Shown in pieces: positions 33,254 to 39,105 of a stretch of 39,105 bases of DNA. Source of the DNA: Paractinoplanes toevensis. Its GTDB lineage: Bacteria > Actinomycetota > Actinomycetes > Mycobacteriales > Micromonosporaceae. Under the pieces are notes generated by a model, which was not told the DNA's origin, made no database searches, and worked only from the letters and a program-made list of their open reading frames with translations. Every line of letters begins with the position of its first letter. The first letter of the stretch is position 1. The position numbers and the translations under genes were made by a program. Location of the stretch: assembly GCF_018332695.1 (NCBI RefSeq), contig NZ_BOQN01000042.1:1-39105 (forward strand), written 5' to 3'.

Positions 33254-34197
33254 TGGGGTGGCAGTGCGGTGACCGGTTCGACGGTGGCGGCCGTCGATCC
33301 GGTCGCCGTTCGACTCCGGCTCGCTCGCCGGCCCTGCCGGATCGCGTCCGCGGTGAAGATGATCAGCGCGACCCACACCAGGCAGAAACCGGCGAGCCGG
33401 GCCGGCGGCATCGGCTCGTGATAGATCACCAGGCCGCAGGCGAGCTGCAGGATCGGCGCCACGTACTGCAGGATGCCGATGCTGGTCATCGAGATCCGGT
33501 TGGCGCTCGCCGCGAACAGCAGCAGCGGCACCGCGGTGGCCACCCCGGAGAGGACCATCAGCACGGTGTGCAGCGCCGACACGTGGCCGAACTTGGTGTC
33601 GCCGGTGGTGGCCAGCCAGGCCACGAAGACCAGCGCCGGAATCGCCAGCACCGACGACTCGACGAACAGTCCCTCCGCGGGCGGCAGGGACAGCCGCTTC
33701 TTGACCAGGCTGTAGGTGCCGAAGCTGGCCGCCAGCAGCAGCGCGATCCAGGGCAGCCGGCCGTAGTCGACGGTCAGCACCGCCACCGCGATGCCGCCGA
33801 CCGCGACCGCGGCCCACTGCCAGCGGCGCAGCCGCTCGCGCTGCACGGTCACGCCGAGCAGCACGAGCACCAGCGGGGTGATGAAGTAACCGAGCGCGGT
33901 CTCGACCACCCGCGACGAGTTGACGCCGTAGATATAGGTGCCCCAGTTGATCGCGATGAGCACCGCGGCCACCGAGATGCCGCCGAGCAGCCGGGGCGAG
34001 CGCAGTAACCGGCTCAGGAAACGCCAGTTGCGCATGGCGGTGAGCAGCAGCGCGACGAACACCACCGACCAGACCACCCGGTGGGCGAGGATCTCCAGTG
34101 GCGAGGCGGGGCGCAGCGTCTTGAAATAGATCGGGAAAAATCCCCACATCACGTACGCCAACAGGCCGTACAGATAGCCGCGCCGTTCCTCGCTCAT
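33250..34197 (-). CDS. rarD: EamA/RarD-family transporter
   Basis: A 315-residue drug/metabolite-superfamily protein with ten hydrophobic helices and the RarD N-terminal pattern (GYLYGLLAYVMWGFFPIYFK). Two EamA-type halves are seen, with INWGTYIYGVNSSRVVETALGYFITPL in the first (quoted in two parts: INWGTYIYGV, ETALGYFITPL) and LQYVAPILQL in the second. RarD proteins are probable metabolite exporters; the name comes from chloramphenicol-sensitivity annotation and the substrate is not known. The start is set at ATG 34197; GTG 34206 would add three residues. It follows the GNAT gene by about 21 bases on the same strand, probably as an operon. Confidence 0.9.
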   Translation of the reverse strand: MSEERRGYLYGLLAYVMWGFFPIYFKTLRPASPLEILAHRVVWSVVFVALLLTAMRNWRFLSRLLRSPRLLGGISVAAVLIAINWGTYIYGVNSSRVVETALGYFITPLVLVLLGVTVQRERLRRWQWAAVAVGGIAVAVLTVDYGRLPWIALLLAASFGTYSLVKKRLSLPPAEGLFVESSVLAIPALVFVAWLATTGDTKFGHVSALHTVLMVLSGVATAVPLLLFAASANRISMTSIGILQYVAPILQLACGLVIYHEPMPPARLAGFCLVWVALIIFTADAIRQGRRASRSRTATGSTAATVEPVTALPPH

Positions 34198-34218
34198 GCC
34201 CCACACCGTAAGGCCGCC

Positions 34219-34665
34219 TCAGCCCTGCGCTCCTTGCATATGGCGTAGGTCGCACTCCATCCACCGGTCCATCTCGACGCCGACGAAGCCGTGCTTCGCG
34301 TACAGCCCGTGTGCGTCGTTGGTGGCCAGCAGGAATCGGCGCAGGCCATGCTCCTGGTAGTGGTCCCGAAGGGTGCGCACCAGCCAGCCGCCGAGTCCTC
34401 GGCCGCGGTGGCCGGGGTCGACGTAGACATCACACAGGTACGCGAAAACAGCGCCGTCGGTGATCACCCGGGCGATCGCGACCTGGTCGTCGTCGAGGTA
34501 GACACCGAACACCTCGGAACCCTCGATCGCCTTGCGCATGGTTTCGAGCGGGCGGCCGATCGCCCAGTAGGCATCGGTGGACAACCAGCGGTGCACCTCG
34601 GACAGGTCGATCCGGTCCCGGTCGTCGCTGAGTTCGTAGCCGTCTTCCCGGCGCAGTTTTACCAC
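34219..34665 (-). CDS. GNAT-family N-acetyltransferase
   Basis: A 148-residue single-domain acetyltransferase. The acetyl-CoA pyrophosphate loop is seen in VYVDPGHRGRGLGGWLV (motif A, R/Q-x-x-G-x-G/A type). The C-terminal LYAKHGFVGVE block is typical of GNAT motif B. The acceptor is unknown. The GTG start (34665) sits only three bases after a perfect 12-base-pair hairpin, with no ribosome binding site, so the start or the mode of initiation is unusual. It is upstream of rarD on the same strand. Confidence 0.88.
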   Translation of the reverse strand: MVKLRREDGYELSDDRDRIDLSEVHRWLSTDAYWAIGRPLETMRKAIEGSEVFGVYLDDDQVAIARVITDGAVFAYLCDVYVDPGHRGRGLGGWLVRTLRDHYQEHGLRRFLLATNDAHGLYAKHGFVGVEMDRWMECDLRHMQGAQG

Positions 34666-34668
34666 GGA

Positions 34669-34697
34669 GGGCAGTCAAGACGCGATCTTGACTGCCC
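34669..34697 (-). terminator. Perfect 12-bp hairpin between the PF04020 and GNAT genes
   Basis: GGGCAGTCAAGA (34669-34680) and TCTTGACTGCCC (34686-34697) form a perfect stem with a CGCGA loop. It begins 17 bases after the stop of the minus-strand PF04020 gene, as expected of a terminator, but ends just before the GNAT start codon. Confidence 0.65.
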
Positions 34698-34714
34698 GCC
34701 AGCGAAATCTCAGA

Positions 34715-35098
34715 TCAGTCGTCGGAGCCGTCCGGGACCAGCATGTTGAGCACCCAGCTCACGACGCCCACGAGCAGGGCGCCCAGCACCGCGCTCGGCC
34801 AGAAGTTGTCCACGTGGAACGGCAGGTCGAGCTCGCCGGCGATCCAGCTGGTCAGCAGGAACAGCAGGCCGTTGACGACCACGGCGATGAGACCCAGGGT
34901 GAGTACGTAGAGTCCGCAGCCGATCACCTTGATGATCGGCCGGAGCACCGCGTTGACGATGCCGAAGATGGCTGCGACCACCAGCAGCGTGACGACCTTC
35001 TTGGGGACCGAGTCGGTGTTCAACTCGATCCCGCTGATGACGAGGGTCGAGATCCACAGCGAAACGGCGGTGATCACCAGCCGGATGAGGATTCCCAT
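34715..35098 (-). CDS. PF04020-type four-helix membrane protein (phage holin family IV-like)
   Basis: A 127-residue membrane protein with four hydrophobic helices. It has the features of the family annotated as mycobacterial four-TMS phage holin (PF04020), for example NAVLRPIIKVIG and the short acidic C-terminus. Despite the name, most members are ordinary chromosomal proteins of unknown role, and no phage gene is nearby. ATG 35098 gives MGILIRLVITAVSLW; ATG 35122 would add eight residues. A perfect hairpin follows the stop. Confidence 0.85.
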   Translation of the reverse strand: MGILIRLVITAVSLWISTLVISGIELNTDSVPKKVVTLLVVAAIFGIVNAVLRPIIKVIGCGLYVLTLGLIAVVVNGLLFLLTSWIAGELDLPFHVDNFWPSAVLGALLVGVVSWVLNMLVPDGSDD

Positions 35099-35150
35099 GG
35101 CCAGGGATGGTGCCACGATCATGCCAGCGCGGGTATAGCACCACGCCGAT

Positions 35151-37007
35151 CTACCTGGTTGCCGGTCCGATCAACTGGCTCTCGATCGGGGTCTGGGCCA
35201 GCGCCGCCCAGCGGATCGCCCGGCGGTTGACCACGCCGACCATGTCCGGCCGGATGCGGGTCAGCCACTGGCCCACCTCGCCGAGGCCGAGCGCGCCGGC
35301 CAGCAGGGTCGCCTCCTCGCCGCGCAGCGGCTGCAGGATCAACAGGTCGGCCCTCGAGGCCACGTCCACGTCGGCGGCGCTGAAGTCGTCCCGCACCACG
35401 AGGGTGGCCTGCCAGCCCTCCCCGGCCCGGCTGTCGGCACCGACCGGCCCGACGTCGACCACGGTGAGCAGCGGGTGCAGCGCCGAACCGGGCGCGATCT
35501 CGAAGGCCCGGCCGGGCGGGATCACGGCGATCGCCTCACCCGGGACCGCGGCACCCCGGACGAACGGCTCCCAGGCCTGCGGGCGGGCCGTCTGCACCAC
35601 CACCCGGGCACCGAGCGCCATCGCCCGCAGCGCGACCAGCTGGGCGCAGCGGACGCCGCCGACCACCAGCGCCCGGGTCTGCTCGGGCCGGAACAGCCGG
35701 ATCACCACCGGGTTGCCGTGCCGGTTGCGGCCCAGCATCAGGCCGGACGTGCCGACCGGCAGGGTCAGCCCGTCGAGCTGCTCGGCCGGGTGCACGCCGT
35801 CCGGCGGCAGGCCGGGCACGACCGTGGGTGCGCTGCCGCCCAGCGGGAGGGTGGCGGCCAGGCCGGCCAGATGCTCGCCGTCGAGCCGCCGCACGTGCGC
35901 GTGCTCGGCCGCGATCACCTTGCGCAGCGCCTGCCCGGCGACGCCCAGCGAGGCCGGCTCGGGGGCGGCGAGCCGGACGGTCAGGTCGATCGGGGTGGGA
36001 CCGTGGGCCGGGCGTGGGCCGGCCGTCAGCGAGACCGTGGTGGCCGCCGCGGGCAGGGTCAGCATCCGCGGCACCAGCCGGCGGGACGTCTCGACCCGCA
36101 GGTCGGGCCAGCGGGTCAGCCGGAAGGTGGCCTGCGCCGTGCCGCCGACCCGCAGACCGGCCCAGGTCTCCTGGGCGGAGCCGGCCCCGTCGTCGTGGGC
36201 CAGCTCGCCCAGCACCCGCAGGGCCGCGGCCTCGCCGAGCGGCCGGGCCGGGGTCGAGGACAGCCGGCGGGTCAGCTTGCGCACCAGGCCGGACAGGGCG
36301 CGCCGCAGCTCCTCCTCGGCCCAGCCCTCGGCGCGCAGCACCCGGACGGTCAGCAGCGCGCGGCTGTGCCCGAGCAGGCGGCCCTCGGTGAGCTGACGGT
36401 AGGAGTTGGCCGGGGTGCCCGAGCCGGCCCGCACCGACGGCGCCGGCGCGCCGCTGAGCAGGAGCTGGATGACGACCGGCGGATGGTCGGCGGTGGCCGA
36501 CGGCAGCAGCGAGGCCGGCGACGGCAGCGCGGCCGTCTCCTCGGCGAGCAGGCCGGCCGGGTCGCCCAGCTCGAGCACCGCGGTGAGGCCGAGGCCGTCG
36601 ACGATGATGGCGGCCGGGTCGCCGCCCAGGTCGGTCTGATCCACTCTGGACCCGGGCGCGACGAAATCGAGCAGCGCGGTGGGTGCGGTGCCGATCGGCC
36701 CGGTGTGCCGCCGGCCGCGGAAGCGCGACGCCACGCCGATCCACTGGAACACCCAGCGGCCGCGCATGCGCAACCAGGTCAGGGCGAGAATGAGGACGGC
36801 CACCACGACGCCGGCGACCAGCCCGACCGTACCGTTGACCGCGCCGATCAGCACGGCCGCCGCGGCCACCTGAGTGCCGACCAGCTGGCTTGCCCGGACG
36901 CCGAACAAGCGTCCACGCCGGACCGGCCGGGCGCTGACCTTCGCCGGCGGTTTGGCCGGACCGGATAGTTCGCGGTAGTCCCGGTCGCCCGCCACGCCCA
37001 CCGTCAC
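35151..37007 (-). CDS. eccE: Type VII secretion protein EccE
   Basis: A 618-residue protein with two N-terminal transmembrane helices (about 41-58 and 60-79) followed by a large domain, the EccE arrangement. EccE sits at the periphery of the ESX membrane complex with EccB, EccC and EccD. The architecture and the neighbouring WXG100 genes support the call. It is longer than mycobacterial EccE proteins (about 400-460 residues). The start is ATG 37007; the frame can be read a little further upstream in another frame only. It is divergent from the WXG100 pair across a gap of about 290 bases. EccB, EccC, EccD and MycP are not in the window. Confidence 0.82.
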   Translation of the reverse strand: MTVGVAGDRDYRELSGPAKPPAKVSARPVRRGRLFGVRASQLVGTQVAAAAVLIGAVNGTVGLVAGVVVAVLILALTWLRMRGRWVFQWIGVASRFRGRRHTGPIGTAPTALLDFVAPGSRVDQTDLGGDPAAIIVDGLGLTAVLELGDPAGLLAEETAALPSPASLLPSATADHPPVVIQLLLSGAPAPSVRAGSGTPANSYRQLTEGRLLGHSRALLTVRVLRAEGWAEEELRRALSGLVRKLTRRLSSTPARPLGEAAALRVLGELAHDDGAGSAQETWAGLRVGGTAQATFRLTRWPDLRVETSRRLVPRMLTLPAAATTVSLTAGPRPAHGPTPIDLTVRLAAPEPASLGVAGQALRKVIAAEHAHVRRLDGEHLAGLAATLPLGGSAPTVVPGLPPDGVHPAEQLDGLTLPVGTSGLMLGRNRHGNPVVIRLFRPEQTRALVVGGVRCAQLVALRAMALGARVVVQTARPQAWEPFVRGAAVPGEAIAVIPPGRAFEIAPGSALHPLLTVVDVGPVGADSRAGEGWQATLVVRDDFSAADVDVASRADLLILQPLRGEEATLLAGALGLGEVGQWLTRIRPDMVGVVNRRAIRWAALAQTPIESQLIGPATR

Positions 37008-37300
37008 CCCGCACCATCCCTCCGCTGCCGCAACCTCGTGCGCGGCTCATCGTATGGCTTCGCGCTGTGCGGCAGGGGGCGAGGAGTTATCCACAGGTCC
37101 CGATTTCGGGGTGTCGCCGACTGAACCGGGTCGCTACCGTCGGCGTTGTAAGGGAAAGAGAGTAGCCGGACCACTACCGCCCGCCCCCCAGGGTTGGTGC
37201 GAGCGGGCTAACGTGGTGGTCCACGTCGATGCGCCGAGGGTCATGTCGTGACCCGTCCACTGAGGATCATGGCGATCGACGACCGAGTGAGGAAAGCGGG
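37008..37300. other. Divergent intergenic region between eccE and the WXG100 genes
   Basis: No gene is supported here. It should hold promoters for both directions, but no confident -35/-10 pair was found. A single TTATCCACA (37087-37095) matches the DnaA-box consensus but stands alone. AGGAAAG near 37290 is the ribosome binding site of the first WXG100 gene. Confidence 0.5.
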
Positions 37301-37630
37301 GTGACGTCCGGGGTGTCCGAGACACAAGCTGAAGCCGCGGTGATGGCGCAGACCGCGACGAAGTTCGAAAACGTGAACCAAGAGCTCCAGAGCATGCTCA
37401 GCACGCTCATGTCCGAGCTGTCGGTGCTCAGTTCGGCCTGGAAGGGCCGGGGCGCCCACGCGTTCGAGCAGGTCAAGACGCAATACCAGGCTGACCTGCA
37501 GAAGCTCAACCAGGCTCTGTCCGAGACCGCGGTGGCGATCAAAGACTCCGGCCACCACTACACCACGACCGACGACGAGGCCGCGAGCAAGCTGACCCAG
37601 AGCGGTGGCAGCTTCCAGCTGCCGCTCTGA
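37301..37630 (+). CDS. WXG100-family type VII secretion substrate (first of pair)
   Basis: A 109-residue helical-hairpin protein with the central W-x-G turn (SSAWKGRGAHAF) and a C-terminal export-type motif Y-x-x-x-D (HYTTTDDEA). Such proteins (EsxA/EsxB-like) dimerise and leave through the ESX system. GTG 37301 follows AGGAAAG; GTG 37313 is possible. A longer in-frame reading from 37229 lacks this support. It is 28 bases upstream of a second WXG100 gene and divergent from eccE. Confidence 0.88.
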   Translation: MTSGVSETQAEAAVMAQTATKFENVNQELQSMLSTLMSELSVLSSAWKGRGAHAFEQVKTQYQADLQKLNQALSETAVAIKDSGHHYTTTDDEAASKLTQSGGSFQLPL

Positions 37631-37658
37631 CGCCGGACGCGAAGAAGGGGAGAGATCC

Positions 37659-37955
37659 ATGGCTGGTGACGGCGTTCTGCTCGTCAACTTCGGCGCCCTC
37701 GTGCAGGCGAGCGGCGACATCAACAAGGCGCTGAGCAAGCTGCAGACCTCGCTCGACCAGCTCGAGCGCGACGCCGCTCCGCTGGTGGCGACCTGGAGCG
37801 GCTCGGCTCAGGAGTCCTACCAGGCGCGGCAGGCCAAGTGGCGGTCGGCCTCGACCGAGCTGCAGCAGATCCTGCACAACATCAAGCGCGCGGTGGACGC
37901 CTCGACCGAGGACTACACCAACACCGAGAAGCAGGCGACTCAGCGCTTCCAGTGA
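37659..37955 (+). CDS. WXG100-family type VII secretion substrate (second of pair)
   Basis: A 98-residue protein, the size of ESAT-6/CFP-10, with the W-x-G turn (VATWSGSAQESY) between two helices and a C-terminal Y-x-x-x-E (DYTNTEKQ). ATG 37659 has GAAGGGGAGAG upstream. It likely forms a heterodimer with the preceding protein. Both partners carry a YxxxD/E motif, so which one is recognised by EccC is unclear. A very long hairpin follows. Confidence 0.9.
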   Translation: MAGDGVLLVNFGALVQASGDINKALSKLQTSLDQLERDAAPLVATWSGSAQESYQARQAKWRSASTELQQILHNIKRAVDASTEDYTNTEKQATQRFQ

Positions 37956-37978
37956 GCTCGGCGGTGCCGCTCGACGGC

Positions 37979-38019
37979 GAAACGGTCGGACCAGCCTGCG
38001 TGGCTGTCCCGGCCGTTTC
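37979..38019 (+). terminator. Long hairpin terminator of the WXG100 operon
   Basis: Arms 37979-37996 and 38002-38019 pair over 18 positions with one T-G wobble and a two-base internal mismatch, around a five-base loop. It begins 24 bases after the second WXG100 stop and is followed by CGTTTGG. It is the longest hairpin in the window. Confidence 0.75.
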
Positions 38020-38201
38020 CGTTTGGTCCGTTCTTACGGGTTTGTTGTCCCTCGATCGCGTACTGGCCATCCCGAGAAATCCGGCTACGATCGGTGGTTG
38101 AATGATCGCGCCCAGCGACCGATTTGGTGCCGCCGGACGGCTTGAGGTCTTATACCAACGGCGCCGTACACAACACTTATCATTCTGCGCACTGCCGCCC
38201 A

Positions 38202-38229
38202 TTGTGATCGCCGCCTGACCTTGTAGGTT
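38202..38229 (+). promoter_or_regulatory. Promoter candidate for the SseB-like gene
   Basis: TTGTGA (38202-38207), a 16-base spacer and TAGGTT (38224-38229) lie 44 bases before the GTG start. The two hexamers are moderate matches. Confidence 0.35.
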
Positions 38230-38273
38230 GTACGCGTTGAGATGGCCTCGTCGCGCGGTGGGGAGAGGTGGAC

Positions 38274-39105
38274 GTGTCCGAGTGGGAACCGGCTACGGAC
38301 GCCGAGGGCGCGATGCGCGATGCGCTGCGCACGGACGACCAGGAGTCCTACTTCCGCATCCTCTCCGAGGTTGACCTGCTGCTGCCGGTCTCGGCCGACG
38401 CCCTCGCCGGGCTCGCGCCGCTGGGGTGGGGCACCTGGAGCACCGGAGGCCGCACGCATGTGCTGGCCTTCACGTCGACCGAGGCGCTACAGGCGTGCCT
38501 GGCCGACTACACGGGTTCCGCCCGCCGCGTGCCTTATGCGGAGTTGGCCAACACCTGGCCCAACCTCGAGTGGTGGCTCGCCGTCAACCCGGGGTTGCCG
38601 ATCGAGGGCTACCTCCCGGCCTGGTTCGTCGCGCAGCTGTCCCGCGGCGATCTGCGGCTGCCCACCCGTGGACCCGGCCGCGAGAAATCGCCGTCCGCCT
38701 CCCGCATTCAAGACCTGCACTCCGCCGCGATGGCCGCCAACGCGGCGGTCGCGCAGCAGGACGACGCCGGCCAGCCCGGCGGGCCGACCCACGAGCCGGC
38801 CCTGACCGCTGGGCAGATCCCGCCGAGCGCCTTCCCGCAGAGGCCCACCAGCGTCCCGCCGCTCGGCGCGCAGCCCGCGAGCGGTGCGCCCGCCGGCCTG
38901 CCGCAGCGCCCCGCGGCCGCAGCGGCGTTCCCCGCGTCGAGCAGCGTGCCTCCCGCCGACTACCCGGCCCCCAACAGCGCGCCTCCGGCCGGCTATGGCC
39001 AGCCGAGCAGTGCGCCTCCTGCCGGTTATGGCCAGCCCAGTAGTGCGCCTCCTGCCGGTTATGGCCAGCCCAGTAGTGCGCCTTCTGCCGGTTATGGCCA
39101 GCCGA
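38274..39105 (+). CDS. SseB-like protein with proline/glycine/tyrosine repeat tail, 3' end beyond window
   Basis: At least 277 residues. The first 130 or so residues resemble an SseB-type N-terminal domain (LLLPVSADALAGL, THVLAFTSTEALQACL, LEWWLAVNPGLPIEGYLP). In actinobacteria such domains often occur near ESX genes and have no established biochemical role. From about residue 150 the chain turns Ala/Pro/Gln-rich and then enters 11-residue repeats of the form SSAPPAGYGQP that run off the window. GTG 38274 has GGGGAGAGG five bases upstream. It follows the WXG100 pair on the same strand but behind a terminator, so it has its own promoter. Domain assignment is moderate; the gene itself is certain. 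Confidence 0.8.
   Translation, partial: MSEWEPATDAEGAMRDALRTDDQESYFRILSEVDLLLPVSADALAGLAPLGWGTWSTGGRTHVLAFTSTEALQACLADYTGSARRVPYAELANTWPNLEWWLAVNPGLPIEGYLPAWFVAQLSRGDLRLPTRGPGREKSPSASRIQDLHSAAMAANAAVAQQDDAGQPGGPTHEPALTAGQIPPSAFPQRPTSVPPLGAQPASGAPAGLPQRPAAAAAFPASSSVPPADYPAPNSAPPAGYGQPSSAPPAGYGQPSSAPPAGYGQPSSAPSAGYGQP
38940..39105 (+). repeat. 33-bp in-frame tandem repeats, four clear copies
   Basis: Copies lie at 38973-39005, 39006-39038, 39039-39071 and 39072-39104; a degenerate copy lies at 38940-38972, and a further copy starts at 39105. Each encodes 11 residues of the type SSAPPAGYGQP. Copies two and three differ by one base (AGC/AGT), which implies recent duplication. The array length may vary between strains. 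Confidence 0.9.

Larger units (their letters stand above)
37956..38273. other. Gap between the WXG100 pair and the SseB-like gene
   Basis: It starts with a strong terminator (37979-38019) and ends with a possible promoter (38202-38229) and the GGGGAGAGG ribosome binding site (38260-38268) of the next gene. No ORF in between has support. Confidence 0.55.

Noticed and set aside
34715..35098. Evidence of a prophage from the holin-type family name
   Set aside because: PF04020 proteins are common chromosomal membrane proteins, and no other phage gene is in the window.
37087..37095. TTATCCACA, a DnaA-box match, as part of a replication origin
   Set aside because: A single box with no cluster, no AT-rich unwinding region and no dnaA/dnaN/gyrB nearby.
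38940..39105. Tandem repeats as a CRISPR array
   Set aside because: Units are contiguous, in frame and without spacers; they encode a protein repeat.

Overview
The window is a high-GC actinobacterial chromosome segment. GTG starts are frequent, genes overlap by ATGA/GTGA, and the gene set fits Micromonosporaceae, perhaps Actinoplanes (inferred from gene content and style; no species-level proof). No tRNA, rRNA, insertion sequence or CRISPR array was seen.

Layout. 1-8137: an unfinished membrane glycosyltransferase and an aldo/keto reductase (both minus), a secreted GH64 beta-1,3-glucanase with a ricin-type lectin tail (plus), and a minus-strand SNF2 helicase/SWIM zinc-finger pair. 8229-30324: a respiratory block on the plus strand. 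It holds mqnC (futalosine route to menaquinone), menG (final methylation), a small acidic protein, a MenJ-like geranylgeranyl reductase, all 14 nuo genes in the order A to N, an inositol-monophosphatase-like protein with altered metal ligands, and a long-chain polyprenyl diphosphate synthase. This block makes the quinone ring, the side chain and the finished quinone, and encodes the NADH dehydrogenase that uses it. 30300-35098: an MFS transporter divergent from an IclR regulator, a membrane anti-sigma factor, a RarD-type transporter, a GNAT acetyltransferase and a four-helix PF04020 membrane protein. 35151-39105: part of a type VII secretion locus, with eccE divergent from two WXG100 genes, followed by an SseB-like protein that runs off the right edge inside 33-bp tandem repeats.

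Regulation. The best signal is an 18-bp near-perfect Rex operator (10823-10840) ahead of the reductase-nuo operon. A 19-bp sequence resembling an IdeR/DmdR iron box lies 41 bp upstream of it. Together they suggest that the operon senses NADH/NAD+ and perhaps iron. Other readable sites are a CebR/LacI-like palindrome before the glucanase, an inverted repeat in the spacer of the iclR promoter, an ECF-like promoter before the anti-sigma gene, and several strong terminator hairpins, some built into coding sequence.

Oddities: a 20-codon ORF bridging nuoG and nuoH with ATGA junctions at both ends; a long Ala/Lys-rich tail on NuoE; Asp-to-Cys and Asp-to-His changes in the phosphatase-like protein; and a terminator-like hairpin 30 bases before menG.
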